Source of the DNA: Eonycteris spelaea
Lineage: Eukaryota; Chordata; Mammalia; Chiroptera; Pteropodidae
Direction of reading: 5' to 3'
NCBI GenBank assembly: GCA_003508835.1
Contig: PUFA01000210.1
Coordinates: 996,501 to 1,060,500, forward strand
Length of the DNA stretch: 64,000 nt
Of this stretch, positions 1-13,869 are shown piece by piece. Below the pieces are notes generated by a model. It saw only the letters and a list, made by a program, of their open reading frames with translations. It searched no databases and was not told the DNA's origin. Numbering within the stretch: position 1 is the first letter of the stretch; each line of letters begins with the position of its first letter. The position numbers and the translations under genes are program-made.

Positions 1-395
1 CTGCAAATAACGAAGAGTTTTACTTCTTCCTTTCCAATTCAGATACCTTTTTTATCTCTCTTTTGTCTGATTGGTGTGGCTAGGACTTCCAACACAATGT
101 TGAAGAGGAGTGGTGAAAGTGGGCATCCTTGTCTTTTTCCTGACCTTAAGGAAAATGCTTTTGGCCTTTCTCCCATTGAGTATGATGCTAGTTGTAGGTT
201 TGTCATATGTGACCTTTATTAAGTTGAGGTATGCATTCTCTGTTCTGACTATGCTGAGAGTTTTTATCATAAATGGATACTGGATTTTGTCAAACACCTT
301 TTCTGTGTCTACTGATATGATTATATGATTTTTATCTTTCAATTTGTTAATCTGGTATATCACATTAATTGATTTGCAGAGACTGTATTTGGCAG
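1..395 (-). mobile_element. LINE-1 ORF2 fragment (reverse transcriptase region)
   Basis: Minus-strand translation shows RT-region L1 ORF2 residues (KNHIIISVDTEKVFDKIQ...), disrupted and truncated at the window edge. Confidence 0.85.
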
Positions 396-399
396 AAAG

Positions 400-1290
400 G
401 AGTGAAGGGTTAAAGAAGGACAAATTAGTAGTTGATAGATCTGGTCACAGGGATGGGGAGCAAGGCATAGGGAATGCAGTCAGCACTAATGTAATAGCTA
501 GGTGTAGAGCCAGAGGAGAGAAAGAGCAATCAGGGGGATCATTTCAAAAACTATGTAAATGTACCTTATGCTTGAAACTAATAATAAAAGAACATTTTTG
601 TAAAAGGGGATCTGAATAAACACTTTTCCGAGGAAGACATATGGGTGGCCAACAGACTTATGAAAAGATGTTTAACATCACTAGTTATTAGGGAAATGCA
701 TATAAAATCACAATGAGCTACCACTTCACACTCATTAAGATAGCTACTACCATAAAAACAGAAAGTGACAAGTGTTGGTGAGGATGTAGAGAAATTGGAA
801 CCCTAGCGCACTCTTGGCGGAAATGTAAAATGATATAGCCAAGAGGCGGAAGCAACCTAAGTGTCCTTTAGTGGGTAAACTGATAAACAAAAGGTGTCAT
901 ATACATAAAACAGAATATTATTTGGCATTAAAAAGGAGGACAATTCTGGCATATTCTATAACATGGATGTACCTTGAGTACATTATGCTAAGTGAAATAA
1001 GGCAGTCACAAGAAGACAAATACTGAATGATTTCGCTTATAAGAGAAGTCTAATGTAGCCAAGCTCACAGAAACAGAAAGTGGAAGATGGTTGTCAGGGG
1101 ATGGGGAGTATTGTTTGACGGGTAGAAATGCAGTTTTGTAAGATAAAAAGGGTTCTAGAGATGAATGGTGGTGATAGTGGTACAACATTGTGAATGTACT
1201 TATTGTAACCAAACTACATTCTTAAAAATAGTTAAAATGGTAAATTTTATGTTATGTACATTTTACCACAATAAACAGTACCATCAATAA
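400..1290 (+). mobile_element. Composite old LINE-1 3' fragments
   Basis: 400-590 resembles an old L1M 3' UTR (the same repeat recurs near 52.77-52.88 kb). 590-1290 is an L1 ORF2 C-terminus plus 3' UTR, with TATGAAAAGATG...TTAGGGAAATGC and the late ORF2 region, heavily mutated. Confidence 0.75.
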
Positions 1291-1299
1291 ATAACAATG

Positions 1300-3397
1300 G
1301 AATGACAATAGTAACACAAGAAGCAGAAACGAGTAAATGGAGTCAAATTGTTATAAGATTCTTATATTGCTAATAAGGTAGTAAATGTACTAATTTAAGG
1401 TAGACTGTAAAAATGAAGAATGCATAACTACTAAAAGAATTATTAAAGAATGTACAATTAAAAGCTAATAGAAAAGATAAATAAATACTAGTTTAATCCA
1501 ACAGAGCCTGAGAAAGATAAGAATGAGAAAATATTCTATAGTTGCATAAAACATAATATTTTCTGTCATAAGACAGGTTCTGATAAATAACTACATGGAG
1601 AACACTCACAAAGTATTGTCCTTACTCTCCTACTTGTGTGGAGAAGTGTGCAAAAAATATATATTGTTATTATGCTTCTTTTCTTACCAAAAGATTATTT
1701 TAGACTTCAAAAATTTTGTAATCTTCCATGAAACTGGCTGTCTTAATTAATAATATACCACCCCAGAAATAGCACTTAGACATGTTAAGGAGCTTGAATT
1801 TCTTTGTTAAAGCACTTAAAGACTTTTGACATTTCTTTCTTCTCCCTTTATGCTTTTCCTGCTCTTACCGGAGGTACTCAATGGTTTGTTGTCTCTCGTA
1901 ATCCTTAACTCAATAATTTTTTTCTTATTTCTCAGATTTTTACTTTGTAAACCTTTAATTTTGTGGTTGTATTTTCTAAGTCATCTTCCTTTTTTGTATT
2001 CTGGGAGAGTTTTTCATTCTGATCTTCCAACTATTTAATCCTTTGCTTATCTTTTGTTTATTCATTCTAATATTTCATTTATCATGTTTTTATTTGATCT
2101 ATTATAATTTATACCAAATAATCCTACCCAATTTTTATGATTTTTGTTTCAACTTGCATGTTTAATGATTTCTTCACATATCTTTTCATTCTTGTTTTTA
2201 ATTCCATGAGGATAGTGATCATGTATCCTAGGGCCTAGTAGTGCCTAAAATATAAAAGGTTTTAAACAAATGTTTGTTGAAGAAATTAAGAAAAAGTTTG
2301 GAAGGAAAAGAAAGTACAGAACACATTATAGTAGTGAAAAAATGCAACTTTATGATATTTTAATAATATCAATTAATCACCCCCTCTAGACCTCATCCTA
2401 CCATTTTGTTAAGAATTAGTCTCAATCCTTGTAAGCATACTCTGTCCAACCCCTATTTTTTCCTAGGGTGCTAACACTAGGCATAGCAGAAGGCCTGAGT
2501 GTGTATGAGATGGGGCGGGGTGGGGGGGGCACGGGAGAGAAGCATTTGGCCATGGGAACAGCTCTCTAAGAAAGTTGCTGTTGAAATGTGTAGTGGCCAG
2601 GTGCACATGGTTTTTCATAGCCCACAGATCTCAGCTTCCTCTATGCCGTGCTTCAGGCATGGGAGTATTGTGTGGCTGCTTCTGGTCTCATCACCTTGGA
2701 AGCATCTTGCAGCTCTTCCCTCTCTAAGGGTTGATGCCTTCTGATGAGTTTGCCAAAGAAGCAGGGTGCAAGTATTGTCTCTAGAATCCCATAGATGCCT
2801 CTTCTCTTCTCCAACCCCCAACTTCAAAGAGAGTCTCCTTCTAGAAGGCAGAAAATCTTTCTTTCTTCATGGTTCTGGTACAAATTCCTTTCTCCATTCT
2901 ACCTTTCTCCTCATTCTGGGACTAGCATTCATGAACAAAACTCAGGAAGACTCAAGACATCTCTTTCACTTTGCCACATTCCTCCCCATGAGGACAGGGT
3001 TTTATATTTGGAATTGGAGTAGAATAAGAAGGAAAATCCAGAAGAAAAAAAATATTAAAAATATGAAAATAGCCTGCTACAGAAAGAAGGGAAGAAACGG
3101 GGAAAGAATTGATACATCTTCTTCTTCCTTCTCTGAAGCAACTCAGTTCTCTAGAGTAATCCAGCGAAAGCACTATGTTTTGTAACAACCTGCAGGTCTT
3201 TTGATCTTGCTCTTAAGGTGCCCCCTTCCCCGAGGTGCCAAGACAGAGAATCTAGAAAAGGAGAGGGCTTTTTGTAATATACACAGAAGACAGAGCCATG
3301 TTTGCTATCTGAAATGTGTTTTTATAGGAAATCATTGTGTAGAAGCCATGGCAACAATGTCACCTGGAGACTGGAACCACAGAAGGGCCAGCAATTT
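1300..3397. other. Non-coding flank downstream of PATE1
   Basis: No gene seen. 2160-2290 resembles an L2 3' end (ATGAGGATAGTGATCATG...CAAATGTTTGTTGAA, plus strand). A G-run lies at 2511-2529. The rest is unassigned. Confidence 0.5.
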
Positions 3398-5822
3398 CTA
3401 GATGTTTTCGTTACATAAGTTATAGCCCCTGCAGCACCTCAAATTCACTGAATAATTACTCCATTTTATGCCGTTCACATTAGCACACTTTTGGCAGCCC
3501 TTAAAGGATAAGAAGGGAGAACCATCACCTGCAGAAGGGAGGAGAAACAGATCAGCAAAGAGACTCCTGCAAAGAAATTTCTTTCCAGCCTACACCAGCA
3601 TATAGAAACAACCTCGTGTAGTTAAAGGCTCTGTTATTTAAAAGTCTTGAATTGAAAGATGTTACAAGTTGGGGGTTTCCCAAATGAAAGGCAATGGTAC
3701 AGTAGTTTCAGACGAGTTATTGGGGGTGGGGAGATGATGACAGCTGCAATTCTGGGGTTGCCGAAACTGAATGTTTCACCTGAGCATCAACATTGATTTA
3801 AGTGAGGGTTACAAATGCTAAGGGATCACTTGGCATAAACAGTAGGAAATGAGAAAAATCGTGATGTTTAGTCTTACTCATCCAGGGCCATTTAGCCAAT
3901 CTCTTGCTGATCCCAGTCGCTCTGGTTCCACAGTTTAAAACCACTCGCCAGGAATTCCAGCCAGGGCCCAAGAGAAGGAACTGCCCTCCCCACTCCACCA
4001 CGCAGATGTCCTCCACGGGCCACGGCGTGCCTCTCCTCTTACCTTCATGGCCTCCTCTGTTTTCTTCATGCTTCTCAAAACACTGATTCTATAGCTATAG
4101 CCCCCCACCCCTAGCGGTCACCCTCATCTATCTTCATTATGGCGTATGACGGGGGTAGAGATACTAGCCACCCCAGGGCTGAGACTGCCTGCAATAAAGG
4201 AAGGCCCCTCCTTTTTACCATGGCTGACATCTCCCTGTCTTCTTCCTCGGCCTCTTCTTTCTTTCCCCAACCCACAACTTACCTTTGAAAATTCTCCCAG
4301 TTACACAAGCCTCTTCCGATGTTGCCGCACACACTCCCCTGCCTCTGAAACACTCCTCTCTGGGAAACTGGATGTGGCACGTCCTACAGCGAACAGTAGC
4401 TATAATTTGTCCCGGAGAGTAGGGAAATAGAAGTGAGAGCAGATCCCAACCTGCCGTGGAAGAACCCATCTCCCTTTCAGGTTAGAAGTCTGCTTGAAGC
4501 CTGGAGGGCTTTCCCAGAGACTCATTAAGTGTGGGCACCTCCCTCTATTAAAATAGGCTAAGCCAAGAGAGGGACTGGGTCTCAAGAGTTGTGTCCTGAA
4601 AAAAACAAAAACAAAAACAAAAAAACAGGGTAGGAAAGAAAGGTGGAAGGATAAGGAAAAGAACAAAATCAAGACTGAGATAATCAGAACAACTCCTCTT
4701 CATACTCACTAGGAAAAGAATTTTCCTCAATAGACAGTGTGTAGTCTATGCTGACAAAGGGAAATAACATATAAAACAAATCTGCAATTTTGTCTGAGAT
4801 CTACCCCGGCATAAGGTCCTTATAATCCTTGTAATTCATTGGGTTCATCCTGTGCTCTTAACCTGAAGCCACTCCAGGACCTTTCTGTCCTTTCAAAGCC
4901 CGGTCACCTGTCTGATAGCACCTCTGCACCTCTTCCCTCCTTTTAATTCTCTCCACCTCTACCAGGCCTCTCAGATTCCCCTACCCATTTCTATAGAATG
5001 CAGTATAGACCAGAAGGAGAAAGATAAATATACTTCCCCCCACCCTCATTTCCTTTTTTAAATCGACCCTGCACGGCTTTCTTACCTATGTGTTTCTGGA
5101 AGCTGACAATGAGGAAAAGCATCTAAAATTCATGGCTACACTTTAGCTTTAGCTAGTTAGTGCCCGTAAAGTCAACATTTCACTTTCTCTTTTCCCTTTT
5201 TCTCTTATCCCCTGTCCATTAATAACTCACCCTAAGCCTCGTCAACTGCTGTTATGATATTTGGTCAAACTTAAAATCAGCCCCCGTCCCAGCCCCATCC
5301 TGATGGAAGAGGTTGCTGAGTGTTGAAATTCAAGGTCTATCTCTGGGTTCCTTTCGATCCCTAATGCATACCCTGTCCCATTCATCTCCCCCCTCCTCCA
5401 AATTTCCCCTTCCCACATCACTGATCCATTTCTACTCACTTGTAGGTTCATGCTTTAAAAATGACCCAGATAGTACTGTTGGGGGGAAAAAAAGATATAC
5501 TTTCTGCAGATCTTATTTTAACAACTCCCACCTCAAAGCTTCTGTGAAAATCCTCTTCATTTCTTTATAATCCACCAATTTCCTCCTACAAGGGAAGGAC
5601 TAAGGCTTTGACGAACGTCCCAGGGATATGATGCATTTTTGTGGAAGGCATGGCATGAGAATGATAGCCTCTATTACCACAGGGCTCCTACGGGAGGACT
5701 TCTTCATGGAACCCTGGCCCATTCCAGGATCCTCGACACATCTCTTTAACTACCAACCCTAGAGACTCACCTCTGAAACAGCAGAGCAGGTTGAGGAGCC
5801 CCAGCAGGAGAGACTTGTTCAT
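3398..5822 (-). CDS. PATE1: PATE1, secreted Ly6/uPAR (three-finger) protein, 4 coding exons
   Basis: Coding exons on the minus strand: 5822-5771, 4745-4710, 4399-4283 and 3528-3398. All introns are phase 1 with GT/AG ends, and the joined length is 336 nt (111 aa plus stop). Exon 1 is a signal peptide (MNKSLLLGLLNLLCC...). Exon 2 is a 36-nt linker and is the least certain exon. Exon 3 carries Cys34, 37, 46, 53 and 61 (CRTC...C...C...C). Exon 4 carries Cys80 and 83 and ends in the Ly6 signature RCCRGYNLCN (Cys100, 101, 107), giving ten cysteines and a complete TFP/Ly6 fold. The exon 3 and exon 4 residues resemble human PATE1 closely. The family is secreted in prostate, epididymis and testis and acts on sperm function and possibly on nicotinic receptors; the precise partner is not visible from sequence. 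No frameshift or internal stop was seen, so the gene appears functional. Confidence 0.93.
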
Positions 5823-5871
5823 TTCAGAGGGAGAAAGGAGCAGGTTAGGGCAGGAAGCTGCAAGCTACCAG

Positions 5872-5920
5872 TTTATACATCTGCCAGATTGGGCTTCGTG
5901 TGAAAATCTAGGGGCGGGGA
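5872..5920 (-). promoter_or_regulatory. Candidate PATE1 core promoter (TATA and GC box)
   Basis: On the minus strand, TATAAA (complement of 5872-5877) lies about 50 nt upstream of the PATE1 start codon. A GGGGCGGGG-type Sp1 box on the plus strand (about 5911-5919) lies a further 35 nt upstream. The spacing suits a TATA promoter with a very short 5' UTR. Transcription start data are absent, so this is inference from motif and position. Confidence 0.45.
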
Positions 5921-8900
5921 CACTGTGGAAATCCTTCAAAGGCTATCCTGCTTCTATGGAAACCAGTGACTGTCATTTATCTTTTTGGCAAACTGGGGGG
6001 AGAGGGACTGGCTTGGTAAGCCCCAGACCTGATCTATTCCAGTCCTACCACTCAGGGTTTTTAATGCCATGCTCTATGGTCTTTCTATTATGCCACACCG
6101 TGGGAGAATACAAGAGTAAGTCGGGGCTGGGTGGGTAGGATTCAGAGCCATCTTCATGCAAGTGCTCATTAAAGCTGAGAGACTGTGAGTATATGAGTGC
6201 AAGTAATCAGAATGCAGAAAGGCCAAGAGAAGGCTGAGTATAGAGCCTTAGGAAGGCATGCCTGTAGAGAATGGAGAAGAGATGGGGGCAAGTTCATCTC
6301 AAAGGCAATGAAAGAAGATTTTCATGAGGAGAGTATTTTCCCACTGTCAATCATCCTGGAAGGAAGCAAACTCTGGGCTAGAGGATGAGAGTTGAAGAAG
6401 GAACTGCTTTGTGTTCTTGGAGTTCTCAATAGTCAAGACTTAGACTTCTGTTAAGAGATAGAAGTTTGAGATTACTTCTGGAGGGAGGTAAGCTGATCCT
6501 TCGCATTTGATGTCAAGCCAGGTACTAGGGTGTTTTACCTCAATTCTGAGAGTAACTAGGGATTCAATAAAGGAGGTGGCTGAATATAAAAGTCCTGTGG
6601 AAGGGAATGAGCTTGTGGATTCTAAAAACAGCCAGATCTAGTATCTTATTCTATGTTTTCTGTTAGTTTCTTTTGGTTATTCCTATATTTTTGACAAAGG
6701 GTAACAGAAGTTGCAGCTTAATCTCTGTTGTCATTGCAAAGAATTGAGAGTAGGGTCTATGCTCATGCTTAGGGCAAAGCAACACAGAGGGGAGAAATAG
6801 CCATGGGAAGGAAGCAGATTGTAATAGGACACAATGAAAGTCTACGGCAACGTGGGTAGTGGTCTCAGTCAGATGTTGACTCAAGAGGTAAGGGACAAGA
6901 GTGATGTATGAAAGAGATTTTCTCCATGATATATTGGAAGTTATTACTACATATTAAAAGAGCAAACTGGCTTTTCCGTACAGAGAGGAAAGAGAAAGAG
7001 ATGTATAACTAGTTAACTGCTTACCTGGGATACCTACAATCCTGGTGAAGCTGTGAAATGACACTGTTAAGGATTCATACATTACTTAACCTCCACATGC
7101 ACATCACTGATTTTTATATTATGCGTATTCACTCGCAGATCTCTCCCTTCTCCTCCTCTCATTGCCCTGAAATTTAGCATTTCTTCTTTTATGTTTACAT
7201 TCCTTTTTTCTGACATGCTGAAATCTCCTCTTCTTCCTCCTAGGAATTTTATATTTAATTTTTTGGCTGATGGCAGCCATAAAGAAGGAGGAAAGGTTCT
7301 TTACCTCTGTCCCACTGAAACCATCTCCTCACCTAATTATACTTCTATGATATTATTATACCACTTCTAAAGTAAAAATTTCCCCTTCTGGCCTTTCTGA
7401 TTTACCTGGATTCTTTGCTTATTTTTGAATTATATTTTATTGACTTACTTTTCTCCTGAAATCTCCTCACATTCATACTCTCATCCTTACTATCTCATAA
7501 TTCCTGATTTTCTTACTCAGCCTCATTCTGTTCCTTTTTTCAGTGCTCTAATCCTTTTTCTTATTCTCTTAGGGTACTCCCAAATAATTCTTATGGCATA
7601 AATTTCAGACCCATGGCTTAAAAGTGTTCAGGAATTAATCCTGTTTGCCTATTGCTCTAAACCTTATTTAGGTCTGCATGGAACATTTCTTCATGATGCC
7701 TCTCTCTCCATCAGAGACTTCTTGAGGTAGAGAGAGACCAGAAATGTAATCCAGAATTTATCTCAACTGAGAGTGACAAGATAGGTCTACAGTTATGTCT
7801 GTTTCTGTGTGATTAGGAGATGGTTAGATTAGGATTTTTGCTTTGAATCTATAGTGTTATGCAAAATAATAAAAAATGATGTTTCTTGAATGGAGATTCA
7901 CTTTCCAATTAGTTATAATTATTTTAAAAAGAAACAGATCTACTCTCCACAGGTAATATAGCAAAATATCCTGAAATTTTTTGGCAATTGAGATATTTTC
8001 ACATAATGGCCTTTTGAATAATTTAATGGGGCTGGTGGTGAGTACCAGGATTTGAGGAAGGAGATCTGAGCTTAGTCACATGTGATGAGGAGGGTCGACA
8101 AGATGAAGGTCCACAGTTATTTTTCCTGCATGGCACCAATAGCCTCAGGCTCCAGGGTTCTCCCAGGACTCATAGGACATATGCCAGTGAGCTGGGAGGG
8201 AAAGAACAGTTTCTTCTGAAAGAATGGTCCAATCATCACAGCCTGTCTCTTTTCCCTCAGGCAAGCAAATAGCACAGCTCTGAGTGACAGACTCTCTGAA
8301 AGCAGAGAAGTTCTACCCTCTTGAGGGATACGAAAACAAAAAATTTTCAGACAATATGTGCAGATCCAAAAAAGAACATGAAAGGATTATCTCTGAGGTA
8401 CTTGTGTGTGTGTTCATTTCTACTGTGAGATTCACCATTTCTGAGGATTTTCTGGGAATCTCAGAATTGTTCAAAATGTCCACAATCCCCTAGGTAGTTC
8501 CTTCCTGTGACAGTAAGGGCTGGAGACAATACCATGGACATTGAAGTGACTAGGAAGCTAGGTTTAGGATTCAAGGGAGAAGAAATAACCAATAGCCTAT
8601 CCATTGCTCCTATTACAGTTTACAGCTATAACAATACACTGTATCAACAAACCTAGCTATCACCAGGAGAACTCTTTCTAAGGGTGACCTCAACTGAGGA
8701 GAAATTAGGAACTCTTTTGCTCTCTGAGGTGGATTGACCAGTACATGAAGGCGGTGCTAAAAGAACTCTTTGTAAACTACCAGCACCCTCAAGGTGTCAC
8801 ATAGTCCTTCACATTGCCAAGGTTGTGAATATTTTTACATGAATTACTTCAGATTATAAAAACAATCTCTCTGTGTTCAAAGAGATTGTCCCTGACCAGT

Positions 8901-9350
8901 TTACTGAAGCAGATCTCCCCTAGTTTTTCATGTGTGTGTGTGTGTGTGTGTGTGTGTTGGGTTTTTACATTGGTGAAAAATATTACACATACCAAAAAGG
9001 GTATAAAACATAACTGCATGTCTTAAATTATTTTAAAGTATATTCTGTACCTATGAACCAGGTCAGGAAATTGGATATTGCCCGGACACAAAAAACACTG
9101 ACACCGAATGTTCCTTTCTAACTACGTTCTCCTTTTTCCTCATCTAGTGCGAAATGTTATCGTTTCTCTTATGGAATTTAACCATCATTTGTCTTATAGT
9201 TTTACTGCAGTATATTTTTGTTTGTTTTCAAATATTAATATAAATGGAATCAAATGGTATGCATTCTAGAAATTATTCATATTTTTGTATGAAACTGCTT
9301 TTTTTTCTATGTGGTATTCCATTATATGAATATTAGGGCTGAGAACTTTC
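5921..9350. other. Intergenic, no gene recognised
   Basis: Only short spurious ORFs. A (GT)n run lies at 8932-8957. 8960-9340 resembles an old L1 3' region. I see nothing else I can name. Confidence 0.45.
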
Positions 9351-9359
9351 CAGTATCTA

Positions 9360-9745
9360 TGAAAAACATTATCTGAGATTCAAGCAAACCAAAACACACT
9401 AAGCAAGAGAAATTTAAAAATCTGGCATTATAGTGAAATTTCGCAAAGTCGAAGAAAGCAGTAAAATGCTAAAGGGAACTAGAAAATAATAAAAAAACAA
9501 CAACAACAAATATAATCCAAAAGAACATTAGACTGGCAGCTGAATTCTCAATAAGGACAATGGTAGCTAGAAATTATCGGGATGATATCTCCAATATACT
9601 GAAAGGCAATAACTACCACCATAGAATTTTACATCCAGAGAAAAAGTTCTTCAGGAATAAAGTGAAATAAAGACATTATTAGACAATAGTAATGCCATCA
9701 ACAAACCTACACTTATAGAAACTATATGCAATTAATAAATAATTG
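9360..9745 (+). mobile_element. Old LINE-1 5'-region fragment
   Basis: Resembles the old L1M region around ORF1 (CTGGCATTATAGTGAAATT, TAGAATTTTACATCCAGAGAAA), heavily mutated. Confidence 0.5.
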
Positions 9746-10129
9746 TTAAACTGAATTGGTATGTTTGAACCAGTCAAGGCTAGAGGGAAAATGTATGCAT
9801 TTCCAGATTCTTGTAGAAAGGAAAAGGGAGCTTTCTGATGCTGCCATCAGTTTGTGCAGGCCCACAGAGTCCTCACACTTCTGATTTTCTTAGTGCTCAG
9901 CCTACACTCCAGAAATTCCCAACCCCATAATCCTCCATCATCTATTTTCTTGAATGCTCAGGGATGGGTCTAGTTGTCCTTTTTTAACCCAGAGAGACGC
10001 AGACATGTCATCTTTCAGCCAGCAGTACCCATGTTGCTCAAGACAGTCATGAAGAAAGCATCCCCTATCTCATGATGTACAAATTCAGTGTCAAATTTTT
10101 CTAAGAGATCAATTAAAAATGAAGCCTAG

Positions 10130-10850
10130 ACCTACTTCTGGTCAGGATGGCAGAGCAGGTAAACGCTGTGCTCACCTCCTCTCACAGCCACATCAAAATT
10201 ACCACTAACCTACAGAAACAGCCATCGTCTGGAGTTGTCTGAAGTCTAGTCAAACAGAAGTCCTACTAGTGAGGGCACACAGAAGAGGCCATCTCAAGAT
10301 GGGTAGGAGGGTGAAGACGCAAAACAGGCTAGTCTCACACCCAGGCCCATTAAAAATCGGGAGGGATTTCTTCGCTGCTGAGGTCCTCCCGGGTGAGCAA
10401 GAGGTCCTGGCCCCACACCGGGCTCCCCAGCCCAGGGTTCCAGTGCCAGGAAGAGCTTGACTGTGAAACGTAAACATCATATGATTTCACTTCTATGTGG
10501 AATCTACAGAATAAAATAAACTAATAAACAAAACAGAAACACACTCATAGTCACAGAGAACATACTGGTGATTGCCAGATGGGAGGGGGGGTTAGAGGTT
10601 GAGTGAAAAAGTGAAGATATTAAGAAGTACAAATTAGTAGATACAAAATAGTCACAGGAATGTGAAATACAGCATGGAGACTTAGTCAATAATATTGTAA
10701 TTCTACATATAGTTTCAGGTGGGTAGTAGACTAATCAGGGAGATCAATTCATACATTACATAAATATTTAACTGCTATGCTGTGTACCAGAAACTAATAT
10801 AATATTGATTGTCAACTCTAATTACAAAATAAACATTTTTAATGGTGAAA
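10130..10850 (+). mobile_element. Internally deleted LINE-1: 5' UTR-like joined to 3' end
   Basis: 10130-10455 looks like a GC-rich L1 5' leader (TCAGGATGGCAGAGCAGG...). It is followed directly by an L1 3' end (TCACTTCTATGTGGAATCTAC to 10850). ORF1 and nearly all of ORF2 are missing. Confidence 0.6.
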
Positions 10851-10859
10851 CTGCAGGAG

Positions 10860-12540
10860 ATGTTGTATAATTAAAGTCAAGAAGAAGGGGCCCTGAGGGA
10901 GATGCACCCTTTGGTTATGACCTGAAGTGCTGGGGGAAATCAGATTGGGTCCCTCTTTTCAAGAAGGGACACCAATGATGGGGGTCTCCGTGGGAGTTTC
11001 ATGTAGCTCCAGACAGGGAGGAGGTGGGTTAGGGACACAGTGGCTCAGTGGTGCATAATCCTGACAAGCCCGAGACCACTGTTCCAAGAACAGCCTGGGA
11101 TCCAGACCATTGGGTTGGGGGACAACATCTTCGAGGGGTCTTGGGCTGAGATAGTTTCTGATCATTAAAATCCAGATGGGCAGCAGATGAAAAGTGTAAA
11201 GCTCAGGGAGGTGAGAAAAGGGAACAAGGAATGCTCAAACGAGGCAACACTGGAGCTCTTCGCACCATTCAGAGGTGGGTGGGGAAGGAGTGAGAGGGTA
11301 TTTGTACATTTAGACGATATGAATATGCTCAAGAAAAAACCCAGCTCTTTCAAACACTTAAAGATGTACCAAAATTTAGAGAATACAAGGATTAAAAGAG
11401 GACATAGCCTCTTCTTTATATCTTAGAAATTTCCTAAAGATGTTTGCTCACATTTAGTATAAGAAAGTGAGATTCTTGTAACACCTTCACACTCCCTCCT
11501 CATCCCAGGAAAGTTCTCTCGAACAGAAGTCTGAAATGCACGTCCAAAGGCACTCTGATGAGGACTCTCTGCTTAAGCCCACTGGGGTGCCCAGGTCTTT
11601 ATAATCTCAAAATTAATGAAATAGCCTAATTCAGTATTGCAAGTATAATGGGGCATAGTATGAATCATAATATAGTTTTCTCTTTTTTTAGTTGTCAAGT
11701 GGTTTTTTGGTTCTCACTACTTGCCAGTGGTTCTGTCTTCGGTCCCACCTCTGACCATGTAGTGCCACCACTTGGTTTTACGGAGTGTTGGGCTGGCGAC
11801 CCTCTTTTTGGCACTTCCATTATTCCGATGATTTCTGTTCTTCTGAACTGCTCTTCTGAAGACAATTAGCAGACGCAAATCTAACTGTACTCATTCAGGA
11901 GATGCTAGCAAGCAGCTCAGTCGGAGCAGAGGCCACATGTGAAAGCCAGACTGAAAAGACTGCTGATTGGCACAGCCTCTGCGTGAGCAGGCACATGCAG
12001 CTGTACAAAACAACGGCCGTAAAAACACCACTGCTAATAATAATGATAATATCTAGCAGCTTGAATTTCAAATTTTCGTTTCTTTTCAGTATCAGAATCC
12101 TGAAGCTGTAGACATGTATGGCCTGCTCTCCCTTGGGTCTTCTTGCCCTGATAATTATCTCCTCCAGTGATCATATGTCATAGCTCTAAATACTCTCTAT
12201 ACAGTGATGACCCACAATGATAGCTGTCCTTCTCAGGTTCTGAGACAGAAGAGCAAAAGCTGGTCGTATCATCAAGGAGGCTTAAAGAAGAAAACTACTC
12301 AAGAGTCCCCAAGGAGAAAGAGTAGTTGCAGGACAAAACGTAGAAAGCTCTCTTAAAATCGGTTGCTTCAAAAGGCAGAGTCCTTGTTTGGTCTGTTTTG
12401 TTGTTGTTGTTGTTGTTGTTGTTGTTTGTCTTTTTTTTCCTCCGCGAACCACATACTCTTCTTTCTAGTGTCTTCATCTCAACTTTGTTTCCAGATGCAA
12501 AACCTTTTCACCACTACTGCCCTACTTATAAGGTTGTACC
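10860..12540. other. Intergenic, no gene recognised
   Basis: Includes a (TTG)n run at 12400-12426. No exon, RNA or repeat was identified with confidence. Confidence 0.4.
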
Positions 12541-12544
12541 CATA

Positions 12545-13085
12545 ACTGTAAGACCACACACAGTAGAATCAGATAGATTGTGGTTCAAATCTCAGCTCTT
12601 TCATTTATTAGGAGTCTTAGTTTCATCATTTATAAGTGGAGATAATGGTACCTAATCCCCAGATTTGTTGTAAGGAGTCAGAAGATGAGCAAGGTGCTCC
12701 GCACAATGCCCAGAGAAACTTTTAGAAGCACTCGACTCTAGGCTGACTGTAAATGTGGTTCTCTCCCAGGACACACTCTCATTAGGCAATTCAGCTTGAT
12801 CCTGCTTCTCGTGCAATTTCACACCACGTTTCATATCCTGGAACCAGTCCATTGTAAACCAATTAGTAATGTCAGCTGCATGCCAGGAACTGCTGTAATA
12901 GCTTTACATATATTAACTCATTTAGTCATCACAACAAGTTTATAATGCAGATACCATAATTATCTCCATCTTACCACTGAGGAAATTGAACCTTAGAGAA
13001 GTTACCAGCTTGCTCAAGATTATAGAACTCGTAAGAGGTTCAGCAGGAATTCAAATGCAGAATGCCTGGATCGCAAGAGGGTCCT
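12545..13085. repeat. Two MIR elements in opposite orientation
   Basis: 12560-12720 is a MIR in plus orientation (TGTGGTTCAAATCTCAGCTC...TCATCATTTATAAG). 12880-13085 is MIR-like in minus orientation (GCCAGGAACTG...TTTACATATATTAACTCATTTA...). Confidence 0.75.
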
Positions 13086-13409
13086 CTTAACTAATAAGCT
13101 ACATATCTCTCTCCTCTACTTTTAATAATAAAAGAGGGCTTATCCCATTTCTTTGCCTTTATACTTGAGTTTTAAGTTTGCTCTTATGGACAGTTATGCA
13201 TCTTTTGACTCTTACACACTGATGCACCTCTCTGGCTTTCTTTGCAGAAATCTGAACATTCAACTTATTGATATCTGCTCATACAGCAGAGAGTTATATA
13301 TGTGCTTTAAAGGAAGGGGAAACAGAGGAAAAACAGCTAAAAGAGTCCCTGCTGTGCCCAAGTCACTGAGACTGGCACTTTACACATATCTTCTGGCATG
13401 GTGACTGAA

Positions 13410-13860
13410 TTTGCACAAATAGACCTTAAGTGCATTGTGCTAAGTGACGTAAGGCAGACAGCGAAAGGCAAATACTGCACGGAATCAATTACATGTGGAA
13501 TCTTAAAAGCAACAAGAAAAACAGTCAAATTCAGAGTAGAAAAGTGGTTGCCAGTGTCTGGGTGGGGGTTGTGGGAGAAATAAGGAGAAGCTAGTAAAAG
13601 GGTACAAAATTTCATCTCTAAGTTGAATAAGGCCTGAGGATGTATTGTAAAATATGGTGACTATAGTTGATAACACTGTATTACATAAGTGAAATATGCT
13701 GAGAGAACTTAAATGTGCTCATCAAATTAAAAACATGAGGTGATGGTTGTGTTAATTAACTAGATTGGAGGTGGGGGAAAGAAATCCTGTCACAATGTAT
13801 ACATATGTCAATTCACCATGACATACATTTTAAATACCTTACAATTTTATTTGTCAATTA
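13410..13860 (+). mobile_element. Old LINE-1 3' end
   Basis: TAAGTGACGTAAGGCAGACAG, TGGTTGCCAGTGTCTGGGTG and TATGGTGACTATAGTTGATAA are typical of an L1M 3' region. Confidence 0.75.
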
Positions 13861-13869
13861 TACCCTATA

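Noticed and set aside
8932..8957. Short regular repeats considered as a CRISPR-like array
   Set aside because: A plain (GT)n microsatellite in a mammalian genome; no spacer structure.
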